Source: Callipepla californica brunnescens
Lineage: Eukaryota; Chordata; Aves; Galliformes; Odontophoridae
DNA length: 64,000 nt
Direction: 5' to 3'
NCBI GenBank assembly: GCA_023055505.1
Contig: JALIRH010000039.1
Location: 1,488,001 to 1,552,000, forward strand
Positions 28,801 through 36,400 of the stretch are shown here, piece by piece; the first letter of the stretch is position 1, and each line of letters begins with the position of its first letter. The position numbers and the translations under genes were made by a program. The notes beneath the pieces were generated by a model, which was not told the origin of the DNA, ran no database searches, and saw only the letters and a list, made by a program, of their open reading frames with translations.

Positions 28801-29568
28801 TTGGCAAAGGAGCATGCAAGATGAGAGAGGGAGAGAACAAAAAGGAAACAAACTTTTCCTGGCCGGAAAGCTCTGAGCATTACGGAGTCAGGGGACAGCT
28901 AAATTTTCCATATTTTCTCCCTATAAATAAAACAATCTTCTAACATTAATATCATTCTAGGAAGCAGAATAAAGCCCAGCTTAGGGCTTCAATAAGGATA
29001 TTTTTCTGAAGGAGCAGCAGTTGGAGGTCTGGGCTGACCAAAAGAGCTCTGAGTTCTCTGCTGCTCTAAAAACAACGGACCCAGGGAGAGGGACCCTAAA
29101 AAGACATGGGGCAGACGAGGGAGCTCCCATGAGTCAATGTGTAACCAGCACTGCCCTCTGCCCACACACCTGGAGCCTTGCCCATGCCACAGGCACTGAC
29201 TGTTCATTAACTCCCTGGCTTCCAAGCAATTGAAAAAAAAATTAAAACCCACCTCTACATTTCAGTGCACTAAGACACAGCAACTGCAGCTCACCTCAGA
29301 GCAAAGGGGGAAAACGGAAACAAAACAGCACCAGGAGCCCCTCAGCACCCTACTCTGGGGGAGGAAAACATCCCTGTGCATTCCCACAGACAGACACAGT
29401 GCCAGAAACACTCACCTAATGGGGTTAACCTTCCACCTGCTGCTGACAGAGGCAGCAGCCACAACCATACACGTTAGCGGAGGGAAACAGAGCAGCAAGC
29501 ACTCTGCATTGCTCACCCATTGCTGTGGATGGGGGCAAAGGGAGCAGCCCTGTACTCACCACATCCAT
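10812..29568 (-). CDS. FYB2: FYN-binding protein 2 (ADAP-family adaptor)
   Basis: A cytosolic scaffold of the FYB/ADAP family, recognised by its N-terminal DFKALRAKFQ motif, Tyr-Asp-Asp-Val repeats, the KMWMPKFL segment and a C-terminal helically extended SH3-like domain (INTATAV, LDVIDVTEG, VICRNSEG, YGYVLVEHL). Minus-strand exons, 5' to 3': 29568-29560, 26924-26270, 25677-25483, 24601-24568, 22845-22757, 22008-21980, 19589-19457, 17761-17644, 17545-17502, 17212-17149, 15399-15316, 14921-14893, 14219-14159, 13630-13538, 11966-11885, 11166-11010 and 10849-10812. All phases agree, giving 637 codons plus a stop (mammalian FYB2 is about 730). Tyrosine motifs VYDDVEG, TYEDVEV and VYDDVEM resemble the SH2-binding sites of ADAP. 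The first exon and the exact C terminus are the least certain parts. The gene diverges from C8A. Confidence 0.9.
11010..11166 (-). CDS. FYB2: FYB2 exon: SH3-like domain
   Basis: The acceptor is gtctacag and the donor GTAAGT. It encodes YDKEISVINTATAV, LPLTAGEQLDVIDVTEG and VICRNSEGR, clearly the hSH3 fold of the FYB family. Length 157 nt, ending one base into a Tyr codon. Confidence 0.95.
11354..11521 (+). repeat. CR1 3' end
   Basis: Sense-orientation CR1 in a FYB2 intron. It begins tagtgaggcactggaacag and ends with the diagnostic attctatgattctatga repeat. Confidence 0.9.
11602..11825 (-). repeat. CR1 element
   Basis: Antisense CR1 starting with catggaatcataaaaggttt and including the ccaacctgttccagtgc block; it directly precedes a FYB2 exon on the plus strand. 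Confidence 0.85.
11885..11966 (-). CDS. FYB2: FYB2 exon: basic helix before SH3-like domain
   Basis: The acceptor is ctctctatgcag and the donor GTACGT. It encodes NIFKVKKSSAEKIKMEKEE and KIFRETFL, the Lys/Glu-rich helix that precedes the SH3 fold in the family. Length 82 nt, ending in phase 0. Confidence 0.92.
11967..13537 (-). other. FYB2: FYB2 intron
   Basis: About 1.6 kb of unique AT-rich sequence with no repeat or additional exon recognised. Confidence 0.7.
13538..13630 (-). CDS. FYB2: FYB2 exon: KMWMPKFL segment
   Basis: The acceptor is ctcctctcag. It encodes EKDDKYKMWMPKFLMGKEAK and RRSSDDVER. The donor GTCTTT is weak, but the phase joins precisely to the next exon as Arg-Asn-Ile-Phe-Lys, matching the family order. 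Confidence 0.9.
14159..14219 (-). CDS. FYB2: FYB2 exon: VYDDVEM tyrosine motif
   Basis: The acceptor is cggtgccag and the donor GTGAGC. It encodes ADVSQEDMVYDDVEMEQKDF, a probable phosphotyrosine SH2-docking motif. 61 nt. Confidence 0.93.
14893..14921 (-). CDS. FYB2: FYB2 29-nt microexon
   Basis: The acceptor is tatcttcag and the donor GTAAGC. It encodes LSSMSVPNL between split codons and aligns with the corresponding serine-rich segment that follows KEN-L in mammals. Confidence 0.85.
15316..15399 (-). CDS. FYB2: FYB2 exon: basic coiled segment
   Basis: The donor is GTAAGC. It encodes TEKQKRFRKLFKIEKLKLKN and LKEN, matching the basic FKIKK region of the family. The acceptor tttaaacag gives the right phase; a second AG lies six bases downstream. 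Confidence 0.88.
15400..17148 (-). other. FYB2: FYB2 intron with tandem duplication
   Basis: A 1.7-kb intron. It holds two perfect copies of a 43-bp unit at 16729-16814 and otherwise unique sequence. Confidence 0.75.
16729..16814. repeat. 43-bp tandem duplication
   Basis: Two adjacent identical copies, 16729-16771 and 16772-16814, of a unit beginning tgtcccctgagcattac and ending gaggaggtgcca. No further copy was seen. Confidence 0.97.
17149..17212 (-). CDS. FYB2: FYB2 exon: TYEDVEV motif
   Basis: The acceptor is aaatttcag and the donor GTAAGT. It encodes SNYEETYEDVEVGSDSPAKE, the counterpart of the ELYEDVY motif of the human protein. 64 nt. Confidence 0.92.
17502..17545 (-). CDS. FYB2: FYB2 serine-rich microexon
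   Basis: The acceptor is tgccttcaag and the donor GTAAGT. It encodes SHTSDASNPSASDS between split codons. It is needed to reconcile the phases of its neighbours. 44 nt. Confidence 0.85.
17644..17761 (-). CDS. FYB2: FYB2 exon: VYDDVEG motif
   Basis: The acceptor is cattttcag and the donor GTGAGT. It encodes YYGAPKPTEDRPTLSPNHY and LLTTEDVYDDVEGLQDR, with a likely SH2-docking tyrosine. 118 nt. Confidence 0.92.
17762..19456 (-). other. FYB2: FYB2 intron
   Basis: About 1.7 kb. No recognisable exon or clear repeat. Confidence 0.7.
19457..19589 (-). CDS. FYB2: FYB2 exon, middle linker
   Basis: The acceptor is tgatctcag and the donor GTGAGT. It encodes PGGNEYIILSGQSREDDRGG and RQDVTSTPQRLAKDRAEP. 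It is poorly conserved, but it joins both neighbours in phase (0 to 1). 133 nt. Confidence 0.82.
19590..21979 (-). other. FYB2: FYB2 intron
   Basis: About 2.4 kb of unique sequence with no clear repeat or other exon. Confidence 0.7.
21980..22008 (-). CDS. FYB2: FYB2 29-nt microexon
   Basis: The acceptor is tatcttttag and the donor GTAAGT. It encodes PKVEPQEHK after a split Val codon. In phase with both neighbours. Confidence 0.83.
22757..22845 (-). CDS. FYB2: FYB2 exon: HNYEKTLMYL segment
   Basis: The acceptor is gtcctttcag and the donor GTATTC. It encodes TQLEDQHNYEKTLMYLNQSG and TTTLCVIE, matching the HNYEATISYLRHSGN segment of human FYB2. 89 nt. Confidence 0.93.
22846..24567 (-). other. 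FYB2: FYB2 intron
   Basis: About 1.7 kb; no repeat or additional exon recognised. Confidence 0.65.
24568..24601 (-). CDS. FYB2: FYB2 34-nt microexon
   Basis: The acceptor is tttgtgtgcag and the donor GTGAGC. It encodes AEEEDYLIPE, an acidic stretch with a tyrosine. The phase (1 to 2) fits both neighbours exactly. Confidence 0.8.
25454..25478 (+). repeat. CR1 3' tip beside an exon
   Basis: The sequence ccaacctttgttattctatga is the terminal CR1 motif. It lies immediately beyond the FYB2 exon donor at 25481-25482. Short, so only moderately certain. Confidence 0.5.
25483..25677 (-). CDS. FYB2: FYB2 exon: proline-rich segment
   Basis: The donor is GTAAGA. It encodes QKPPLFQLGAGTLM, PLPSAASLGPAPGKPPRPP and EVDLSTFRSMVP, matching the family proline-rich KPSRPP motif that can bind SH3 domains. 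An alternative acceptor AG three bases upstream would add one residue. Confidence 0.93.
25791..25818. repeat. (TTTA)n simple repeat
   Basis: About six uninterrupted copies of the tetramer TTTA in a FYB2 intron. Confidence 0.9.
25826..25975 (+). repeat. CR1 3' end
   Basis: Sense-orientation CR1 with gagggacgtggtcagtggg and the terminal ttccaaccttaacaactctatga motif. Confidence 0.9.
26270..26924 (-). CDS. FYB2: FYB2 large N-terminal exon
   Basis: The acceptor is cctgcccag and the donor GTAAAG. This 655-nt exon encodes EGVTDFKALRAKFQ, the signature N-terminal motif of FYB proteins, then a long disordered Ser/Pro-rich region including SFHHALQMWKNTLSGNEK. Large 5' coding exons are typical of the family. 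Confidence 0.95.
27180..27480 (-). repeat. CR1 element 3' part
   Basis: Antisense CR1 starting catagaatcattgaggttgg and running about 300 bp to the ccacctcaccacaacctcc block. Confidence 0.9.
28478..28628 (+). repeat. CR1 3' end
   Basis: Sense CR1 with gttggaactagatgatcttt and terminal aaccattccatgattctac. Confidence 0.9.
29560..29568 (-). CDS. FYB2: Candidate FYB2 start exon (9 coding nt)
   Basis: On the minus strand, gccATGG in excellent Kozak context opens a Met-Asp-Val coding stub that meets a perfect GTGAGT donor in phase 0. Joined to the next exon it gives MDVEGVTDFKALRAKFQ, closely matching the human start MEEEGVKNFKELRAKFQ. The match of length, phase and residues supports it; there is no transcript evidence. 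Confidence 0.6.
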
Positions 29569-29949
29569 GGCCTCGCTGCCCAGCACCAGCGTCACCCATC
29601 CACCACCCTTCTGCTGCCTGATGAGCCTGAACACACACACACCTGGGCCTCAGCTCTGCCCCCGGGGTGGGGAGAGCTTCACCTGGGCTGGGCTGCTGCT
29701 CAGCCCTTCCCACTCATCTTATCATCCCTCCAGCTGAGCGAGGTTTTGCCTTCTGCAAGCAGAGGGTTGGGCAGTTACAAGTCCTCTGTCTAGCTTTTGG
29801 TTTCACCTTCATCTCCAGCACTGGAAAGGAACGGCCAGCAGGATCACATGCAGCCCCTGAGCTCTAGAATTAAACAGGTCCATGGAGGAGACTTAACAGG
29901 AGCAATGGAGGGGCTTGGGGCAGAGCAGGCACATGCCAGGCTCTCCAGA

Positions 29950-30075
29950 TCCTTCTGGAGCTGGAAACATTAAAGGCCATCTGGTCCCATGCCCCTGCAA
30001 CAAACAGAGAGACCCACAGCTCTACCAGGTGCTCAGAACTCCATCCATCCTGACCTTGGGTTCCTTCAGTGACTG
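29950..30075 (-). repeat. CR1 fragment
   Basis: Antisense CR1 of the same subtype as the copy at 31650-31800 (ttaaaggccatctggtccca, then a tgctcagaactccatcc block). Confidence 0.75.
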
Positions 30076-31649
30076 GAAAAAATAAAGAAAACAATAATAT
30101 ATACTTGGTCATTGGAGACATGACTCAAAGAGCGAGTCTCGCTTCCCCCATGTGAAAAGTCCTGCTGATGCATGGTGGTCTCTGGGAAGAAAGAGGGATC
30201 CCCTGGAGCTGTGTGCTGGCAGGGAAGTCCCCCTGGCCCAGCCTGGTGTCATGGAGTGCCCAGAATGAATGGTGGCTTTATGCACAACAAGCTGGGAGGA
30301 TTTATGAGCTGCCCAAAGTGGGGCCCTAGATTAAAGCAGTGCTGGGGAATGGGGAGGTTGTGACTTCAGAGCCAGGGTCTTAGGAAAAAGGACAGGGCTT
30401 GCTTAGGGAAACCAGGCAGACATCTGGAGACAGCAAAACAGGACTCTTAAGTCCTTCCAGGACATCAGAGGACCTTTTCCTGCAACACACCGCTGCCTAA
30501 TTGGAACATCTTCCCAGGACAAGAAGCTTAGAATTATATTTTTAAAGTACTATAATTTTATGGTTTGCATTTTTTTTTCCCTTTTCATATACACATCAGT
30601 CCACAGGATGAGAGCTCAGCATTCAGCAAATAAACTCATTTCTCCTTTTTTTCTTCTCAGCTCCATTGTGACCAATAGAACTCACCATACATTATAGGTG
30701 CATTCACAGGTCTGGATAATCCTTTTCCCCCCCCAACTCTGGATTTCACAAGGGTATTTCGGTTCTGATTTGGCCTTATTCTGTGCCCAGGAAGCCCTCC
30801 CCACTCAGTTCAGCCCTGCAGCAGCTATCACAGGGCTCCAGCAGAGGGGGAGAGAGGACTGCTGGTGCCTCCATTGCAGCAATCAACGAGAAATTGAAGA
30901 AAATGCAGTATTATCAATCCCTGTGTTCAAAGAAAGCTCACATTTTCTTTTCCAGGATGGGATGAAGCACAGCTCAGGTGAAGCCATCATAGATGCCTGT
31001 GAGACTCGTTCTCAAGTTCTGAGTCAGCCTCACCTGTAGCAGTCAAGAAAGTGGATTTAAACATTTTCTCACGTTCCAGGGTTTTTATCTGCTGAAGTTA
31101 GTTATCTCCAATCCCACAAACACTTCAGTGCATGCTTTTTTAAAGTGCTGTAAGCCACAGAATTGCTCCTATATTTTAAAGCCTCTCATGCTGGTGACTC
31201 CAAACCCACTGAGAGACATGAGCGCTGGCACTGAGGCTATGGTGCCCATCTGCTCCTTAAAAGGACCTTTCCTACACATCCCACAGCCACTGGGTCAGTA
31301 ACAGGGATGCCTGTTCCACCAGCACACAGTGACATGGAACGCTTTCAGCCTCTCCCAACACACTGCCTCACCGTCAGTCCAAAGTCAGTGTGAAATGGCA
31401 GGGCTTCCAAGGGCAGAGCTCCAATCCCTGGGCACGATCTCTTGATCTCACATTACTGAGCATTTCCATAACCTCTGCACCTTGCAACAATCTCTGTATT
31501 AAAGAAAAAGCCTTATCCCTGAAAGAAAGACTGCTCCACAATCCTGTCTGGGGAAACGTGAAAGCAAACAGCACACGACAGGTGACAGCCACATCTCCTA
31601 CGGGAACTGGGTACAGTATTGTGGGTGTACTGCCCAGAACAGATGAGAG

Positions 31650-31800
31650 AAACATGGAATTGAGTTGGAAGGGACCCTTAAAGGCCATCTAGTCCAACTT
31701 CCCTGCACCAAACAGGGGCATCTCCATCAGGTGCTCAGAGCCCTGTCCAGCCTGACCTTGGGTGTCTCCAGGGATGGGGCACCCCCCACAACACAGAGCA
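31650..31800 (-). repeat. CR1 fragment
   Basis: Antisense CR1 with gttggaagggacccttaaag and a ggtgctcagagccctgtcc block. Confidence 0.85.
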
Positions 31801-33388
31801 AGATTCTGTCATTAGGTGGCCACCAAGCCTATTTGAATTTACAGTCTTGCATGAATAATGCCATCCAAAAAGTTTAAATAGAATATTAGCATAGAAAAGG
31901 TTAATGCTTCTAAATATTTGTAGCCCACTCAGCAGATCTGAGTGGATGCCCTCCAAATGAAAATATTCTATGATTGCATGAATACATGCAACTTTTCAGT
32001 TTCATTATTAGAAGGCAAAATCCCTATATCACTGGACAACAAAATTATTGTAACATAGCCACCCTAGAGCCAGGCTCATTCAAACAGATACACCACCAGA
32101 AATGCTACTCAGATGCAATTTAGCAGATCAATGCATTTTGCAGGCAGAATTAACTCCCCTTGCTGCAGTTAATACACTGAAGTGGAACAAAATACTATGC
32201 TGCATTCAGCAAGGAAAAGACATATTCCTGCATCTTGGGTGTGAGATGTGTGGCAGCATGTCCAGCTACATGCTGAGCTCACGTGACCCTGATTTTAGGT
32301 GCATGAGGATTTTAAAAAGAGGAGTTACACATCTTCCGAGGAGATATTGGTAGTGGAGTTCTTCTGCAGCAAAGGGAAGAGATTTGAAACAGGAATGGTA
32401 ACAAAGCACCTGATGTGATGCTCAGATGCTCACCCTGCCTTTAACTCCCCTTGCAGTGCTACAGGTCCCAGTCAGTTGACAACCCCTATCCAGAAGGCGA
32501 CAGAGCACCTATCAACACTTCCAGCACTGCGAGCCACAGATTCCAAGCACTAATCCAGGCTCAGAGGCAGGGATCCAGCATGCAATTCAGACAAGTTCAA
32601 TAAATAACATTATAAATGGAACTAAAAATGTAAGTATACACACACACACCACTTTTGGAACACAACACCTTCAAGAAAGGTTCTTTAATTTTACCTCTAA
32701 TGTAGACTGCATGGCTTGCAGCTTAAATCTCTCCAGTCCTCCCCCTCCAATGACCTCACCCATCAGCACGAAATTGCCTCTGTGCCTGATTGCACAAAAG
32801 CGGCCCAGCGTTTTATCTGGGAGACAGTCCACAAATAACTTTCATTATATATATGGTGTGTTTCTGATGCTGCTTTCAGAAAAGATAAAATGCTCCAACA
32901 GCCCTGCTGGGTGCTAGGGAGGTGTTCGATGGTGCAAGTCAGCCCTTTGTATTGAAGGATGGCAGAAATTTGGAATGAAGACAGATCAGACCAATGCCAG
33001 GGGAGGCTCCCACCTTGGATGGACAGTGAGGCATGACATGGACAGTGGGGTCCAACCCCTCTTGAGCTTTATAAGCACTGCTAAAGCCTTGTTTCGTCCT
33101 TCTGTCCTGGTGACACACTCAAGGGGTGCAATGTAGAACAAGGAGGTAAAGGTTAGGCACACCTCAGCCAGTTTTATTCCCGTTTCTTCCAGCAAGAGCA
33201 ATTTAGGTTTAAAATAAAGACTAAAACTTTAGTTGAGCCCTACTTGCATAGGCAGAGAAAGGACAAAGAATTCCTCAGCATTAGCAGGTAAGGAATTACG
33301 TTAACATACTCTTGAAGGTCTCAAAAAGGCAGTTCTCATTTCAGTTCACTACAGAGTTTACCCATGTGCTACATTTCTTCTTGTTTAG

Positions 33389-33440
33389 CGAAGACAAGCC
33401 CCAGGATCATTCTCAACCCTAATTACATCAGAAGAACACG
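33389..33440 (+). CDS. C8A: Tentative C8A propeptide exon
   Basis: The acceptor is tttcttcttgtttag and the donor GTAAGA, 52 nt. It encodes [16 protein letters not shown] and ends two bases into an Arg codon, which the next exon completes to give RRTRRSSRD, a dibasic propeptide-like cleavage region. Human C8 alpha also has a propeptide ending RVRR. Based on splice signals and phase only. Confidence 0.4.
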
Positions 33441-36400
33441 GTAAGAGCTCCTTTTATTTTGATGATTTACAATACCAGCTATTGAAATGTGCTTTGCAAT
33501 TAACTTGGGGAATACAAGAGTGACACTTCTCTCCCACTCTTCTGTGGACAGAAGACAATTCACTGCCTGCTTAATAGCTGTAATAGCCCAAGACCAGATT
33601 CTCCTGTAATAATTACACTTTGTCTCAAATTTATTGAAATTAAAGCTTCCGATCATCCGCTGGGAACACTTCATTTACGCATGAAGTACCTCAGCTTCCT
33701 TGGGCAGTAGAAAAACAGGGAGATATGGGTGCTTGTTCAAATACTAAGTCTCCATAGATTAAAAAAAAAGTTAAGAATAACATCTAATGACATTACAGAT
33801 TCCTTGTGCATTTCTGTGCCTGCCCAGTAGCCCTCAGCAGGGAATTCTGAAAGCTGTGTGCAATCCTGTGGCAAAAGGTATTGGGTAATTTGAGCTAGTG
33901 TGTGACCAAGTGTCTTTCCAATGGCCTTTTTTTTTTTTTTTTTTTTTTTAAATCTCTTCCAACACAAATATTCTCATCTCATGACAGTTTTCTTAATTAG
34001 TAACCCATGGTGTTCTTCATTTGTGCTGGTGTTATTGTCATATTGCCTGTGCATGTGCACATCCACCAGCCCAATGCTGAGACCACAACCAGCTACAAGC
34101 ATTAGTTGACAGATGGGATTTCACAGCAATTGAGACAGGTCAAATTTCAGCCCTGTGACATCGGTCTTGCCTCAAATCACTTTGGAAAAACAGACTCTTG
34201 TGCTTCAGTGCCTGTATAAGACCACTCAAAAGCCATTCTGGTCCAGGCGACAACTCCCATCAGCTTTGGACATGAGAATATACATTATGGGAATGGCAAT
34301 AGGCAAAGGCTCAACAGACACTGGTGTATCTAAATGGCACATGCTACTGATAGCAGAATTCTGAATTAACCTTCAGTTCTCTTTGCTGAGAAACCTCTCC
34401 CAGAGCAGATGGACGAAAACTGGAAATAAGATGAGCTTCCTCCTTCAAGCAAACTGAAGGGCATGGACTGAACAGAAAACACCACTGCCCCAGTAGGGCT
34501 TGACTGACTACCATGTTTCAAACAGCTTACTGCATTCCCTTGTCCTAAAATTGGAAATTTCCAAAAGGGGAAAGGCCTCTGGGATACATCCCAATTCTCT
34601 GCAATGTGGTCAGTGCTGCTGTCAATGATTTACCAATATGTTTCAGAGCTCGATGGGCTGCTGGAAGAAGCCTGGAGCACCAGCCCTACCTACTCCTGAA
34701 GCCTCAAGAATTTGCTCACGGATAATTTAAAGCAAACATTTACATATGGAAAAACAATGTGGTGGAGCCCATGCCAGGTTTCTCCCTTGATTCTCACTAT
34801 ATGCTTGCTGTTTATAACTGCACGTTGGGCCACGGCTGCAGCACACGGGGAGCCAGCGACAGTGCCTGCCCAGAGGTAAGCTTGCTTCCACCCAGCTTTG
34901 CATACAGGAATTAGGGACCAGTCAGTCAGCCCAGCAATTCCATCTTGACTTGAGGCACAGGCACACTGCGCTCTCCGTAAACTGCTACCAGGAAAAGAAA
35001 GAAAATACATATATATTGGCTGTTCTCCAAGCATGAGCTCGGCATCATAATTCCTTCTTATGTGAACTGTTTGCACAATGGCTTTTCTTTCACAGGTGAC
35101 AATTAAGCCTTCTTTAAGCTTCCTTACTAACGCCACCATACCGTTTTCAGTCACTTGGATTGATTTTTTTTTTTTTTAAACAGAAAAATTTACAAGGGAA
35201 TATTCTTCACAACTTCCCTTATTGTAATTACTTTGCATTTGACAGTGAGGAGTTAACAAGTGCATGCATATAATGCAATTCCAATCCAAGCTGGATTCCT
35301 GTACCTCTTTTTTATTTTTCCTCCAAACAATTATTAACCTATAGGAGTGTCACCTAGGCTTTGAAGGAAGAGAATAAACAAGTTACTTCTTCTAAAGCTA
35401 CAGTGTTATGATGGCAGAACTGCTTTTTTTTTTTTTTTTCCCCTACAGCTATTAATTTCAGGCTTGTTCTAAAGGCAAATATGATTTAGAAGGATCAAAA
35501 AAAGGTAGTGATAATTGCAACATGGAGACAAGAAGGAGGAAAGGGAAAAAAAATCACGATAGTGATACACTTAATTATGAAGGCTTATTCTGATAATCCT
35601 TTCTGGAAATGAACAAAGACAAGATTTTTGATGTTTGATGAACTTATCAAATAAGGCAGAGTAACGAAGAGGTGAATGTAAAATCCGATCGAAGGTGAGC
35701 CAATTAAGCATTTGGTGGTGCTGAAGGACACAGCCCACAAATCTCCCTGACAGAGCCAGAAGGCACCAACAGCAGCATCACCCCCAGCACAGCTCTCTGC
35801 TCTCCCAGGGGCACAGCAGGTCTGATTCCTCCCGTCACCAATCAACCCTAACCCTAACTGAGCTGCCATGCCTCCGATCTAGTGGGCTCCCTGATTAATC
35901 TCCAAAGTGCTCCCAGCTCTGCTAATTATCAGTATTTCTCTTCGGACTGCAGTCTCATAAGTGAAACAGACTGCTCATTAGTTAATCACTAACATAATGA
36001 TAATAATGTTTTGACTCAGAATAACCCCTCAAAATGCTTTGAAGGCTGCAGCAAATGCAGAGTCACATAGATACACCAGAGATCACTTCTCAAGACAAAG
36101 AAACACCATAAAAAATAAAGGTTGCAGGATTAGAGGCAGAAACACAGAGATCACAATGACTGGGCTGAGTGGCAAGACAAATATTTTCCTACTGTTATAT
36201 AACAATACTGTGTATGTGCAGAGACTCCAAGCCAAAGTCTACTGTGATACATTAATTCTGCCATTTTCCACTTCTATATTTTTCCTTTAATTCAACCCTT
36301 ACCCCCTTCAAGAATACACACTATTCCTTTTAGAAACAGTCAGCCAACAAATCCCCATGGTCAACACAGCTTTGTGGCTTGCCACCCAGCACCACTGGTG

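Larger units (their letters stand above)
26925..29559 (-). other. FYB2: FYB2 first intron
   Basis: About 2.6 kb with CR1 copies at 27180-27480 and 28478-28628. No further exon recognised. Confidence 0.6.
29569..33388. other. Divergent spacer between FYB2 and C8A
   Basis: It should contain the FYB2 5' UTR and promoter and, to the right, the C8A promoter and signal-peptide exon. It carries antisense CR1 copies at 29950-30075 and 31650-31800 and several short CA runs. No signal-peptide exon could be recognised, and no clear promoter element is claimed. Confidence 0.5.

Noticed and set aside
33364..33440. ATG upstream of the tentative C8A propeptide exon as a start codon
   Set aside because: The resulting N terminus lacks a hydrophobic signal peptide, and the ATG sits in the polypyrimidine tract of the acceptor.
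34805..34875. ATG-led frame ending at a GTAAGC donor as a possible C8A signal exon
   Set aside because: The peptide ([13 protein letters not shown]) is not a convincing signal sequence, and its phase 0 end does not match the next exon.
35845..35858. Interstitial telomere-like ccctaaccctaact
   Set aside because: Only about two units; expected by chance in 64 kb.
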